Shown here one piece after another: positions 17,647 to 26,825 of a DNA stretch of 64,000 nucleotides (position 1 is the stretch's first letter; the number at the start of each line of letters is the position of its first letter). The stretch lies in IMG/VR virus record IMGVR_UViG_3300032240_002475, positions 58,291 to 122,290 of that record; one strand, given 5' to 3'. The notes under the pieces are model-generated. The model was not told where the DNA came from. It made no database searches and saw only the letters and a list, made by a program, of their open reading frames with translations. This stretch comes from a virus. A program made the translations under genes and the position numbers.

Positions 17647-18492
17647 TTATATTGTTTTTAAATTATAGTCAGACCATCCCCAACTTTCTGAATTTGATGT
17701 ACCCGTAAAATCATTTACACAAACAAATCTATCGTTCATAGGTAATATTTCATTAGGAGATGAATTTTTATTTGTTCCATGATTTAAATGATATAAAGGA
17801 ACTTTAGCTTTTTCAATTTTAAAATACAAAGCGCCTTTTTTCATTAAATTTGAATCCGCGTAGCATCTACCACCACAAGACTCTTCAAATCCTTTAATTC
17901 CGTACCAAACATTTTTATGTGCAAATTGAAAATCTCCGCACCCAACAACTAAAGACCAAACGTCACCAGAATCCCAAACTGATTTACCATCAATCACCGC
18001 GTCAGGTTGCATTTTGAATCTATCTTTATTTTCTTTTACTGAATTTAAAAGCTCAATTGAATTATTGTAATTCAAATGAAATTCTTGAGGAACGTCTATT
18101 CTTGCAGATGTATAAAGTGTATGGTCATTAAATTGAGACAAGTCAAAACTTTCAATTAAAACATCGACATTAGTTACTAATATCCAATCATTTTTTGCTC
18201 TTCTAATTCCAATATTTCTTGCAAGTACCTCAACAATTGAGTAATTGATATATTCGGGATTATTGTTTTGTATATCTTCTTCGTTTACGATAAAAGATTT
18301 GATATTGTCTTTTCTTTCAACATTACCAATTACTTCTTCAATTAAAGATTTTCCGTTTGATTTCCAATCAACATAAATGATTTCATCAAATGATTGTGTT
18401 AAAATGTTCAAACAATGAGTAAACCTGTGTGTAAGATTGCCACCGTAGTCGTCATTTTTTCCAATTACAACTACTGAAATTTTTTCTTTCAT
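17647..18492 (-). CDS. Family 2-like (GT-A) glycosyltransferase
   Basis: 281 aa. ISVVVIGKNDD (residues 5-15) is the first nucleotide-binding strand and ILVTNVDVLIE (about 104-114) carries the acidic metal motif in the form Asn-Val-Asp. A later GCGDFQFAHKNVW stretch resembles the acceptor-side region of galactosyltransferase-type GT-A enzymes. Single gap of 1 base to the FkbM gene. Specificity unknown. Confidence 0.7.
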   Translation of the reverse strand: MKEKISVVVIGKNDDYGGNLTHRFTHCLNILTQSFDEIIYVDWKSNGKSLIEEVIGNVERKDNIKSFIVNEEDIQNNNPEYINYSIVEVLARNIGIRRAKNDWILVTNVDVLIESFDLSQFNDHTLYTSARIDVPQEFHLNYNNSIELLNSVKENKDRFKMQPDAVIDGKSVWDSGDVWSLVVGCGDFQFAHKNVWYGIKGFEESCGGRCYADSNLMKKGALYFKIEKAKVPLYHLNHGTNKNSSPNEILPMNDRFVCVNDFTGTSNSESWGWSDYNLKTI

Positions 18493-18500
18493 TAATTAAA

Positions 18501-18881
18501 TTAATATTTTACGTATTCTTTAACTTCTCTTATTTCAGAGTTGCTAATTTTGTTTATTTCATTTTTTAATCTGAACCTATCATCGTTAGTAAAATAAACT
18601 TTTCTAGCGTAATCAATAAATTCGCCTTCAAATCTTTTTTCTGTTTCAATAACTCTTAGTCTATCTTCAATATCCCAAAGTTTTGAATTAATTTCAACTA
18701 ATTGATGATACAGTTCCTCTATTTCAGGATTATCTAAAAAACCTGATGATAAGTTATAAAGTAATTCAAATTCTTTATTAATGTATTCTAATTTTTCTTC
18801 ATTAGTAATTTTTGTTTGTTTTACATGTAGGATGGATAATTTATCAATTAATTCCCCCACACTTACTGGTGCTTGAATCAT
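18501..18881 (-). CDS. DUF6165-like helical protein
   Basis: 126 aa. The start (APVSVGELIDKLSILHVK, residues 4-21) is the characteristic beginning of DUF6165, a small helical family found beside bacterial surface-glycan genes; the biochemical role is unknown. It overlaps the GT9-like gene by 4 bases, and the two may act as a pair, since in glycan loci such proteins lie next to glycosyltransferases. Confidence 0.7.
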   Translation of the reverse strand: MIQAPVSVGELIDKLSILHVKQTKITNEEKLEYINKEFELLYNLSSGFLDNPEIEELYHQLVEINSKLWDIEDRLRVIETEKRFEGEFIDYARKVYFTNDDRFRLKNEINKISNSEIREVKEYVKY

Positions 18882-19582
18882 AATATGTATGTTAAATCTT
18901 TGTCGAATATATGTTCGACTTGATGGAAACTAGGTGGATTATGTCTGGAATATACCGTAACATTTTTTAAACCGAGTTTCGAGATTATGTAGAGTATTGA
19001 AGTCTCTACGGTATATATGTGTTTGGCTTTAAGCAATAATCCAATCCAATCAAATAAATTATCCCAACCAAGATATTCCATCTCAATTGATTTTTCAAAT
19101 TGACCCATATGTACACATGGTTTTGAATCAGGGGGAGACCCATACATTCTATTAACAAAAACAAAATCTTTATCTTGAGCTCCGTAATGGTCTATAAGCT
19201 TTTGCTCTCTTTCTATATTTCTTTCAAATTCAAAATAATCAACCCAATCTGATGAGTCCATATCCATCATTTTATATTTTGCCTCCATTACAGATAGTTT
19301 TGGATAATGTCTATCAAAATTTTGAATAGGTAAATAAACATTCTCATCTATAGTTGTTGGTTGAGACCCCCCACCTATATAAATGTTTCTATTAGGAAAA
19401 TCCGCATTCTCGTCAACAAAAATTAATCCATCGATTTTGATATAATCTTTAATAAACTCAAATTGAGATATTACTGGCCATATAACAGTATATCCTTGGG
19501 ATATGTAAGATTTTGCAATCTTCTGAGTGTAAAAAATATCCCCAATACCTGCGGGTTGTCGTATTAAACAAATTTTAGACAT
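18878..19582 (-). CDS. GT-B glycosyltransferase, family 9-like
   Basis: 234 aa. GIGDIFYTQKIAKSYISQGY (12-31) is the Gly-x-Gly-Asp loop of heptosyltransferase-type (GT9) enzymes. The C-terminal half has LLKAKHIYTVETSILYI and KNVTVYSRHNPPSFHQ, at the place where GT9 enzymes bind the donor. It is shorter than usual GT9 (about 320-350 aa), so the N-terminal domain is compact. Overlaps its neighbours by 4 and 8 bases. Confidence 0.65.
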   Translation of the reverse strand: MSKICLIRQPAGIGDIFYTQKIAKSYISQGYTVIWPVISQFEFIKDYIKIDGLIFVDENADFPNRNIYIGGGSQPTTIDENVYLPIQNFDRHYPKLSVMEAKYKMMDMDSSDWVDYFEFERNIEREQKLIDHYGAQDKDFVFVNRMYGSPPDSKPCVHMGQFEKSIEMEYLGWDNLFDWIGLLLKAKHIYTVETSILYIISKLGLKNVTVYSRHNPPSFHQVEHIFDKDLTYIL

Positions 19583-20393
19583 AATCTTTTAAATGGTTTT
19601 CAAAAATCCAATCGTCTAAAACGCTGTATTTTTGTACTCTATCATAATTATCTTTTATTGCTTCTATTTTAGAATTATACAATTCTTCAGTTAAAGTAGA
19701 CACGTCAAAAATTCCATCAAAAAATATAATTCCATCAGGATTAAAATATTCTGTAACTTTTGGTGTACCCATATAAATTGGAATAGTTCCTGTTGCAAAA
19801 CAATCTAATATTTTTTCGGTAAAATAAGTGTCGTATGTATCATTTTCTGCACAAAATGAAAATCTATAATCATTTAACCCAATTTCTTTATTTGGTATTT
19901 CTTGAATTCCTCTTCCAAAAACATCAATTTTGTCTTGATTAGCCATGGCAAAATCATGTCTCATTTCATGTTGTTTTGTCCATCTTTTATTTGAGGTAAT
20001 CATTGATGCCATTTTAGTTTTTGGGTGAATACCAAAATCTTTAATGTAACTACCATATGCTGGTGTCCATTTGAATTTTGGATGTAATGACAATAATTCA
20101 TCATTGTGTGTCCAAATTTGTTCAAAAGTTTCTAATACTGAATCTAAATTATTTTTAATATTATCTACCGCTCCACCATCAAATTTTCTTGATTCAATAA
20201 CCCAAAGAAATTTTTTCTTTTCTCCACCATCAGTTTTATGGTCTTCGATTGCTTTAAATAAATCATTATCTAAATAAACTGAAATAGGATTTTCGTAACT
20301 ATTAAAACACCACTCTATATGTATTGGTGGTTTATTTGCGGTTGAACCTTTGTCATGTGCAAAGTTTCTTGAGAGCATGTTTAACTTAACCAT
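19575..20393 (-). CDS. GT10-like fucosyltransferase
   Basis: 272 aa. Residues 176-212 contain the GT10 signature (YRFSFCAEN, then YFTEKILDCFATGTIPIYMG), the GDP-fucose-binding core of alpha-1,3/1,4-fucosyltransferases. Length is near the bacterial catalytic core, and no membrane tail is seen. Known members transfer L-fucose from GDP-L-fucose. No GDP-fucose synthesis genes are visible here, but a GDP-mannose 3,5-epimerase is, so GDP-L-galactose is a plausible alternative donor. Overlaps the GT11 gene by 13 bases. Confidence 0.85.
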   Translation of the reverse strand: MVKLNMLSRNFAHDKGSTANKPPIHIEWCFNSYENPISVYLDNDLFKAIEDHKTDGGEKKKFLWVIESRKFDGGAVDNIKNNLDSVLETFEQIWTHNDELLSLHPKFKWTPAYGSYIKDFGIHPKTKMASMITSNKRWTKQHEMRHDFAMANQDKIDVFGRGIQEIPNKEIGLNDYRFSFCAENDTYDTYFTEKILDCFATGTIPIYMGTPKVTEYFNPDGIIFFDGIFDVSTLTEELYNSKIEAIKDNYDRVQKYSVLDDWIFENHLKDYV

Positions 20394-21190
20394 CCGTCTT
20401 CATAATTTACTTCTAATACTGTCCAGTTTGGTTCGTATATGTCTTTATAATTTCTTGGTCCTCTTGGTCCAAACCAAATAGATGGAACAATAATTTTTTT
20501 ATTTTGATTAGGATTTAAAAATGTACCCCACCATGAAAATGTAGAATTAACCATGATATGGTTTTTACATAAAGACATTAACCACATTTCTCTATAATCC
20601 TCATCTTCTACATAAGTTACATTATCAAACTTAAGGTTTTCTTTAACCCACTCTTTGTCATCACTAAAAACAAATACATGAGTGTACTCACCAATTTCTT
20701 TTAACGCTCTTTCAAAATATTTTTCATTAGCAATTGGATGAATGTCAGGATTCATAAAACAATCTCCTCTACGTACGTGAATAGATAAAGTATTTTCTTG
20801 TTTTAATTCAGGATGTTTTTCATACATTTCTTTTACAAATTCAAACGTTGGAGAAAAAATCCTTCTTATTTCACTATTAAATCCAAAAAAGTTTTTACTG
20901 CTTTGAAAGTATCCGTCAAACACAGTGTCATGGTCTTTAGCATACACATCAATGTATTCCCATGGACCTTCACTGACTTTTTCAAATCCGTCAATGCTTT
21001 CAACAAATTTCAAGTTCCTAAAAATATTATCAAGATAGTTTTCTGTTTGTCTTCCTTGCATTGGTGTCCAAGAACGAGGTACGAAAACTGCCTCTCTGTT
21101 CAGTTTCATTGCGTGTGCTAATGCGTGTGCCGCTTGGAACATTTGATTTCCCAACCCACCCATTAAATTACATGATATTAAATTACTCAT
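20381..21190 (-). CDS. GT11 alpha-1,2-fucosyltransferase-like enzyme
   Basis: 269 aa. GGLGNQMFQ at 11-19 and the GDP-binding HVRRGD at 138-143 are GT11 hallmarks, followed by STFSWWGTFLNPNQNK (about 216-231), also family-specific. Full length for the bacterial family. Adds an alpha-1,2-linked L-fucose (or possibly L-galactose) to a galactose-type acceptor. Adjacent to GT10, so the glycan probably carries two L-sugar branches. Overlaps both neighbours. Confidence 0.9.
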   Translation of the reverse strand: MSNLISCNLMGGLGNQMFQAAHALAHAMKLNREAVFVPRSWTPMQGRQTENYLDNIFRNLKFVESIDGFEKVSEGPWEYIDVYAKDHDTVFDGYFQSSKNFFGFNSEIRRIFSPTFEFVKEMYEKHPELKQENTLSIHVRRGDCFMNPDIHPIANEKYFERALKEIGEYTHVFVFSDDKEWVKENLKFDNVTYVEDEDYREMWLMSLCKNHIMVNSTFSWWGTFLNPNQNKKIIVPSIWFGPRGPRNYKDIYEPNWTVLEVNYEDGWLS

Positions 21191-21915
21191 CTAATTAATT
21201 TTTTTAATTTGGTTTTATTTCTAATTATGTTTGAACATCTTTCTTGTTCTTGATGCCCTCCACCTGTCGCACTTCCAATTTTGTGGTCGTTATATGGTGA
21301 ACTAGCATTATAAACATAATAAAGAGTGTCAAGAAATCTATAATTCTCATTTCCTGCTAACTCTAATAATGAAAATGTGTAAGCTACATCGGCTGCGGAT
21401 TTGAAGTAAGTTCCGTCATCATCTAACAAATAATCTTTTGGAATCGCTTTCCATAAAAACGATTTCCAAGTTCTTAAATGTGAGAATGTAAAAATGTCTT
21501 TTCTTATTGTATCAGGGTTACCTTTTGAAGAAAACCCTGGGTCACCATTAGAGTACATAAATGAACCATTTGTCAACCATACATTTCCTGTAGAATATAT
21601 TTTTCTAATGTCTCCAACAACATCTTGATTAAGTAAAAAATCATCACCATCAATTTCAATGACAATATCTTCATCATCAAAAGTTGATATTAATTCATCT
21701 AAGTTTCTTAACTTAAATTTTTTTTCAGTATTAACTATTAGTTTAAATCTTGAATCCCCTTCTATTAATTTTTGAACAAGTTCAACTCCTTTATCGGTTG
21801 AAATATCATCAACAAGATAAACTTCAAAATTAGAGTCTTTTTGAGTTTTTAACGTTCTAATGCAGTTTTTGATATAGTTTTCAGCATTCCAAAAACAACA
21901 AACAAATTTTATCAT
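21187..21915 (-). CDS. Family 2 glycosyltransferase
   Basis: 242 aa. IKFVCCFWNAENYIKNCIRT (2-21) starts the GT-A fold, LVDDIST (34-40) and VIEIDGDDFLL (about 85-95) give the two acidic motifs of family 2. Compact, soluble. Coupled to the dehydrogenase gene by a 4-base overlap and to the GT11 gene by 4 bases. Confidence 0.85.
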   Translation of the reverse strand: MIKFVCCFWNAENYIKNCIRTLKTQKDSNFEVYLVDDISTDKGVELVQKLIEGDSRFKLIVNTEKKFKLRNLDELISTFDDEDIVIEIDGDDFLLNQDVVGDIRKIYSTGNVWLTNGSFMYSNGDPGFSSKGNPDTIRKDIFTFSHLRTWKSFLWKAIPKDYLLDDDGTYFKSAADVAYTFSLLELAGNENYRFLDTLYYVYNASSPYNDHKIGSATGGGHQEQERCSNIIRNKTKLKKLIR

Positions 21916-23072
21916 TGTAAATTAATTACGTATCCTTCAGGAGTTGTTCCTGGTTTATAGAACTTAAGTCTATTGTCGTAGGATTCACTTAATGAATGTA
22001 AGTTTTTAACTACCTCATCAATTTCAATTACATTGACGTAATAACCTTCGGTTAATAAATCTACACATAATTGAAATTGTTGTGACTCTTCTAAAATATC
22101 TGTCCCTCTTTTATATGTTATGTAATTCATAACAAATGGAATTGTTTTATCTGGATTTTGAGAAATATAATATTGTTTTAAAAAACTTGCGTGTTCTTTA
22201 TTAAACTCATCCACAGTTAATGGTAAGTTTAATTCCATTCCTAAATTTTTAGCGTAGTATCCTAATGCTCTATTGTCTCTTGGTAAACAAGGACCACCAA
22301 ATCCAAATCCATAATTCATGTATTTCTTACCAACTCTTGTATCTCCACCAATTGCCCCTAATACCATACCAATTTCATCTTTTAATCCTGATTTCATTAA
22401 TATATCTCCCATCATATTTGCATAACTAATCTTAGTAGTTAAAAAACAATTGATTCCAATTTTGGTAATCTCTGCTGCTTTTGGCGACATAATATAAGCA
22501 TTAACAGAAGTAGTTTGAATTTTTTTATAAAGTTGAACTAACTCATTGCCAAGTTCTTGATATTCAGTACCAATCAAAACAATGTCAGATTGTTCTAAAC
22601 CTTTAACAATTTCTCCTTGAGCAATAAACTCAGGATTGTAAGCAACTTGAATACTAAACATCGCAAGTTTCTTTTGTATCTGTTCAGTATCACCAGGATT
22701 TGTTGTGCACCCAACAATAAATTTCTTTTCAAATATTGGAATGTCTAATTGTGATGCTGTGAAGAAATCATTTGCAACTTCAAAAACAGCCTTTGTATCG
22801 TAATTACCATCCATAGTTGATGGGGTTGCGACAAATGTGAATATCAAATCACTATTTTCAATTATTTCTACATTGTTTGTTGTTGCACTAAAGTTTTGAG
22901 TTTCAAACAACATTTTTTGAATCAATGGTTCATTTGTTATACAAATACGTTGATTCAAGTTATAAACGTAGTCTTCTCTTTTATCAGATACAATAACATT
23001 GTATCCTGCTTTTTCACATAATAATGCAAAGGTAAGACCTAATCTACCAGCACCAATAACACCTATTTTCAT
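21912..23072 (-). CDS. UDP-glucose/GDP-mannose 6-dehydrogenase family enzyme
   Basis: 386 aa. NAD-binding GAGRLG at 7-12, NPEFIAQG (146-153), the EITKIGIN motif with Lys204 and Asn208, and catalytic Cys262 in GFGGPCLPRD. These residues oxidise the C6 alcohol of a nucleotide sugar to the uronic acid using two NAD+. Sequence alone does not separate UDP-glucose, GDP-mannose or UDP-HexNAc substrates. It overlaps the NAD synthetase gene by 4 bases, a notable coupling with a consumer of oxidised NAD. Confidence 0.85.
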   Translation of the reverse strand: MKIGVIGAGRLGLTFALLCEKAGYNVIVSDKREDYVYNLNQRICITNEPLIQKMLFETQNFSATTNNVEIIENSDLIFTFVATPSTMDGNYDTKAVFEVANDFFTASQLDIPIFEKKFIVGCTTNPGDTEQIQKKLAMFSIQVAYNPEFIAQGEIVKGLEQSDIVLIGTEYQELGNELVQLYKKIQTTSVNAYIMSPKAAEITKIGINCFLTTKISYANMMGDILMKSGLKDEIGMVLGAIGGDTRVGKKYMNYGFGFGGPCLPRDNRALGYYAKNLGMELNLPLTVDEFNKEHASFLKQYYISQNPDKTIPFVMNYITYKRGTDILEESQQFQLCVDLLTEGYYVNVIEIDEVVKNLHSLSESYDNRLKFYKPGTTPEGYVINLQ

Positions 23073-23869
23073 ATGATATTATTATCTTTTAAATCAAAAA
23101 TGGGTATTGAAACCATTTTGTGTTTATTTTTTGTATTAAAGCTTAAGTAACTTGAAATTGCAGTCATTTCCGTCTGAGTTAATTTCAAATCATCTTCCCA
23201 TTTTTTTAAACCATATTCCATCACCCATTCTAAATGGTCGTAAGACACTCCAATTTGAGTTTCATCAACTCTGTTGTCATCCCATAAACCGTCAGTAGGC
23301 TCTGCATCAATAATTTCTTGAGGAACATTTAAAAGTCTTCCCAACTCTCTAACTTCAGATTTGTATAGGTCTGCAATTGGAGATATGTCAACCCCGCCGT
23401 CACCGTACTTTGTATAAAATCCAACACCAAAATCCTCAACTTTATTTCCAGTACCAACCACAATACCGCTAACTGATGCAGCAATTTGATAGAGGGTAAT
23501 CATTCTCAATCTTGATTTTGTATTTGCAAATCCTAACTCTGAGTTGAATCTGTCAAACACTTTGTGAGATTTAAATGAAGTGAAAACTGAAGACAAATCA
23601 ATATTATATCCTTCAACATTTGGGTATGTTTTGGTTAGTAATGCAATTTGTAAATCAGAAAGTCTTGTGTTTTCTAAATTCGAGTTTATTGGCATTCCTA
23701 CAGCAATAGTTGGAATTCCAGTCTTAGCACAAAGAGTTGATACTACGGCAGAATCAATTCCACCAGAAACTCCAACAACTAAAACTTGTAAATTGTTTTC
23801 AGTTACATAATTAACAATCCATTCTTGGATTTTGTTAGATAGGTTTTCGTAATCAATTATTCTATTCAT
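23069..23869 (-). CDS. nadE: NAD synthetase, ammonia-dependent type
   Basis: 266 aa. ATP-pyrophosphatase loop SGGIDS at 35-40, GTGNKVEDFGVGFYTKYGDG and ISPIADLYKSEV in the NadE-specific region, Arg/Asp-rich DEPTDGLWDD-like segment near 195. No glutaminase domain, as in the short ammonia-using form. It completes NAD+ synthesis from deamido-NAD. In a phage it could feed the dehydrogenase and epimerase genes beside it, or refill NAD+ drained by host NADase defences; sequence does not decide. Confidence 0.9.
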   Translation of the reverse strand: MNRIIDYENLSNKIQEWIVNYVTENNLQVLVVGVSGGIDSAVVSTLCAKTGIPTIAVGMPINSNLENTRLSDLQIALLTKTYPNVEGYNIDLSSVFTSFKSHKVFDRFNSELGFANTKSRLRMITLYQIAASVSGIVVGTGNKVEDFGVGFYTKYGDGGVDISPIADLYKSEVRELGRLLNVPQEIIDAEPTDGLWDDNRVDETQIGVSYDHLEWVMEYGLKKWEDDLKLTQTEMTAISSYLSFNTKNKHKMVSIPIFDLKDNNII

Positions 23870-25498
23870 TTATAAAATTTTTACGTATTCGTTTTTTATT
23901 TGTTGTGCAACGTTAGCAGCATAATATTTTTCTATATCGGAAGGAGGGTCAAATTTTTCTTTTGAAAGGATAAACCCACCCGAATCAACTTTGTAAATCC
24001 AACTTGGTTTTCCACACATCCAACCTTCAATGGTTGTTCTACCTAATTGAATTCCCGCTGTTTCTTCACATTTAGAAATAAAGTTTTCAACAGACCATGT
24101 TGCTGGAAAATGTTTAACATGAGGTTCAAATAAAACTTGTTGTAAGTAATTTGACTTATCTTCACCGACTAACCAAAGTTCTTTACCTTCTTTTTTGGTT
24201 CTTTCCATTAAATTTAAAATTGTTTCTTTCCTCAAGTAATCAATAGTGCCAACAAACAAAACTGAATTTTCAGACTTAACTGTAGGTTTTGGCTTGAATT
24301 TATCATTGTCTATTGGATTGTAAATAACCTCAACTTCTTCCTCAGGAATTTCAAACTTGTCTACAATGTAATCCTTAATTTCAGGTCTAATTGCAATATA
24401 TTTTTTAATTGACTCATGCTTAATTGGGTCTTCCAATTCAATTACTTCAGAGTGGATTGAATATATTTTAGTTATTTCAGGATAGAATTGAATCATTCTT
24501 TCTGCAACAGGTTTATGTTGCATATGTATTATATCAAAATCAACTTCAGATACACGATATAAAACATTCTCCGTTGAAGGTTTAAATCCTTCTTGTGTAT
24601 TAAATCCCCACTTACCGTCTCCAAGTTTAAATCCAGGAGCATCTTCAAATGATAAACACTTAATACCTAATTTCTTAGCCATGTCGGTTAAAGGACCACC
24701 TATTTGTGATAAAACAGTGACACTACAATTAAGTTTTTTTAATTCTTTGGCAAGTTCAAAAACATATAACTCAGAGCCAGTAAATGTTCTAAAATTTAAA
24801 CATGATAATAAAACTTTAACTCTTGAGTTGGGGTCAAATGATAATTTAGTTGGTAAACTACCTTTATATTTTTCTGAAAATAATGTTCTATTTTTTTCCC
24901 ATTGTTCATTTGTTTGTCCAATTGATTTATGGGTAATTCTTATGTTTGTTATAACACCAACTTTAACACCACTAATATGGTTTTCAAAACAAAAAGGAAT
25001 ATCATAAAAATGAAATCCCTCAAACTCCTCAATAAAGTTATGTTTAATTCTTTTTTTGTGAATTGCAATAAACAATCCGTCAACAATTACTGTTTGTTTA
25101 ATATTGTTATTTAAATCATCAGCATATTTTGAAGTCCATTTTTTGCCTTCGCTTTCATGGTTTACAATACCAATCATTTTTCTTCTGTCTTCCCACCACA
25201 TTCCACTTGACGGCATATAGGTAGTCCCAGCCATTCCAATAATACCAAAATCACTTTTGTCAAAGTGTTTAACTAATTTATGGTACCAAGAATTTGTATC
25301 AAAGTATATGTCGTCATGACAAAGAACAACTATGTCAGTTTTTGCTTCCGACAAAATTTCATTGTATGTTTGAGCAAGAGATTTATCCCCGTTATTTATT
25401 TTTTCAATAACTTCAATTTTTTTAAAACCTGAACTTTTTTTTAAGTATTCGATAAATTCTGGTTTGCTTTCTCTTGTTGAATATCCTACTGTAATCAT
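23870..25498 (-). CDS. Two-domain glycosyltransferase: GT-A plus GT-B
   Basis: 542 aa. Residues 1-215 form a GT-A domain of the Glyco_tranf_2_5 (StrF-like) type with VVLCHDDIYFD (56-66) as metal site. Residues about 225-542 form a GT4-like GT-B domain: KVLLSCLNFRTFTGSELYVF at its start and RTTIEGWMCGKPSWIY at the donor site. A single chain with two transferase folds probably adds two sugars in sequence. It sits directly upstream of nadE with no gap. Confidence 0.8.
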   Translation of the reverse strand: MITVGYSTRESKPEFIEYLKKSSGFKKIEVIEKINNGDKSLAQTYNEILSEAKTDIVVLCHDDIYFDTNSWYHKLVKHFDKSDFGIIGMAGTTYMPSSGMWWEDRRKMIGIVNHESEGKKWTSKYADDLNNNIKQTVIVDGLFIAIHKKRIKHNFIEEFEGFHFYDIPFCFENHISGVKVGVITNIRITHKSIGQTNEQWEKNRTLFSEKYKGSLPTKLSFDPNSRVKVLLSCLNFRTFTGSELYVFELAKELKKLNCSVTVLSQIGGPLTDMAKKLGIKCLSFEDAPGFKLGDGKWGFNTQEGFKPSTENVLYRVSEVDFDIIHMQHKPVAERMIQFYPEITKIYSIHSEVIELEDPIKHESIKKYIAIRPEIKDYIVDKFEIPEEEVEVIYNPIDNDKFKPKPTVKSENSVLFVGTIDYLRKETILNLMERTKKEGKELWLVGEDKSNYLQQVLFEPHVKHFPATWSVENFISKCEETAGIQLGRTTIEGWMCGKPSWIYKVDSGGFILSKEKFDPPSDIEKYYAANVAQQIKNEYVKIL

Positions 25499-25503
25499 AT
25501 TAA

Positions 25504-26124
25504 TTATTTAATTCCTGTACTTCCAAATCCATTATCACCTCTTTCTTTTTCTGCGACTTTTTCAACTGGTTCTAAACTTACAAAACGTCCATTCATAACA
25601 GGACATAAAACCGCCTGAGCAATTTTCATTCCTTTTGTAATTTTAACAGGACCATTTGATGAATTGAAAACAATAACTTTGATTTCACCATTGTAGCCTG
25701 AATCAACAGTACCAGGCGTGTTCAAAACGGTTAACCCATAGTTTAACGCTAAACCACTTTTTGGTCTAACTTGAATTTCATATTCTTCAGGGATTGATAG
25801 TTTTATTCCCGTCGGGACAAGCGCTCTACCAAAAGCAACAATATCAATATCTTCAACAGAAGTAAGGTCGAAACCTGAGTCTGATGGGTAAGCATAGGTA
25901 GGAAATTTAGCATCTTCGTGTATAAGTTCAACTTGTAACGTTCTTGTTTTCATTGCAATTTCGGCTTCTCTATTCATTTCATCATAGGTCATACCAAATA
26001 ATTGTTCTAACTCTTTTTGATAATCTTCATCAACTTCAACACCAGATTCATTTTGAATATTTTGAAATTGCTCTTGTATTTGTGCCCATATTTCAGGACT
26101 TACTTGTGATTCTAAACCTTGCAT
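25504..26124 (-). CDS. dut: dUTPase with N-terminal extension
   Basis: 206 aa. All trimeric dUTPase motifs are present: SDSGFDLT (81-88), PKSG (121-124), GLTVLNTPGTVDSGYNGEI (130-148), and the Gly-rich arm RGDNGFGSTG (195-204). It hydrolyses dUTP to dUMP, keeping uracil out of phage DNA and feeding dTMP synthesis. Unusual is an acidic helical extension of about 60 residues before the catalytic core. Overlaps the exonuclease gene by 1 base. Confidence 0.95.
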   Translation of the reverse strand: MQGLESQVSPEIWAQIQEQFQNIQNESGVEVDEDYQKELEQLFGMTYDEMNREAEIAMKTRTLQVELIHEDAKFPTYAYPSDSGFDLTSVEDIDIVAFGRALVPTGIKLSIPEEYEIQVRPKSGLALNYGLTVLNTPGTVDSGYNGEIKVIVFNSSNGPVKITKGMKIAQAVLCPVMNGRFVSLEPVEKVAEKERGDNGFGSTGIK

Positions 26125-26825
26125 TATTTTAATTGTTTTAATTTTTTAATTAAATCGATAAGGGCCACAACATCTTTTTCACAATATTTCACAATCCCTT
26201 CGATATTTTTATCAGTCCAATATGCGTTATGAACTTTATTACCAGTAACCTCTGTATTTTTAGGTGATTCAACTCCCATACAAACACACATTAGTTCAAG
26301 AGATGCAAATTGCCCATACCCACCATATTGCCAAATGTCTTTAGTATCAATTGCTTTAACCTCCCAAGGTTTTGTGTCATAACTTGGTAATAGTTTTGGT
26401 GGTTCTAAACCATACATCATCATACGTTTAGCTAACGTTGGAATATCAAATCCTTTTACATTATGTCCACATAAGAAAAATCCTAAGTCTCCAGTACGAT
26501 TTAATAGTTTCTGAACATCTTTAAGTAATTTTCCCTCATCTTCACTATGAAAAGATTGCATTTTAATTGTACCGTCATCCATAACAAATGCAACACTAAC
26601 GCAAACTATCTTTAAGAATTCAGGTACCAATGCTGCTCTATTAACAAATAGGTCTTCAATTGGAGTGTCAGATTCCTCAGGGAATCTTTTTCTGATATTG
26701 TCTTGAATATGTTCGAACTGAAATGAAAGTTCTTTTTTATTTTTTTTAAAGTTCTCCCAAGTAGATTCACATCCAACGGTTTCAATATCAAGAAATAATA
26801 ATTTGGTTAATGGTATGTTTATCAT
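26124..26825 (-). CDS. DEDDy 3'-5' exonuclease (PolB-exonuclease-like)
   Basis: 233 aa. FLDIETVG (11-18) gives Exo I, CGHNVKGFDIP (about 119-129) Exo II, and YCEKDVVAL (about 217-225) Exo III with the Tyr of the DEDDy subgroup. It resembles stand-alone exonucleases related to the proofreading domain of family B polymerases (PF10108 type). The window's own polymerase has its own exonuclease domain, so this is a separate activity, likely in repair, recombination or host DNA turnover. Confidence 0.85.
   Translation of the reverse strand: MINIPLTKLLFLDIETVGCESTWENFKKNKKELSFQFEHIQDNIRKRFPEESDTPIEDLFVNRAALVPEFLKIVCVSVAFVMDDGTIKMQSFHSEDEGKLLKDVQKLLNRTGDLGFFLCGHNVKGFDIPTLAKRMMMYGLEPPKLLPSYDTKPWEVKAIDTKDIWQYGGYGQFASLELMCVCMGVESPKNTEVTGNKVHNAYWTDKNIEGIVKYCEKDVVALIDLIKKLKQLK

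Noticed and set aside
24681-25007. Plus-strand open frame of 108 codons inside the two-domain glycosyltransferase gene
   Set aside because: The minus strand has clear GT motifs across the same DNA.
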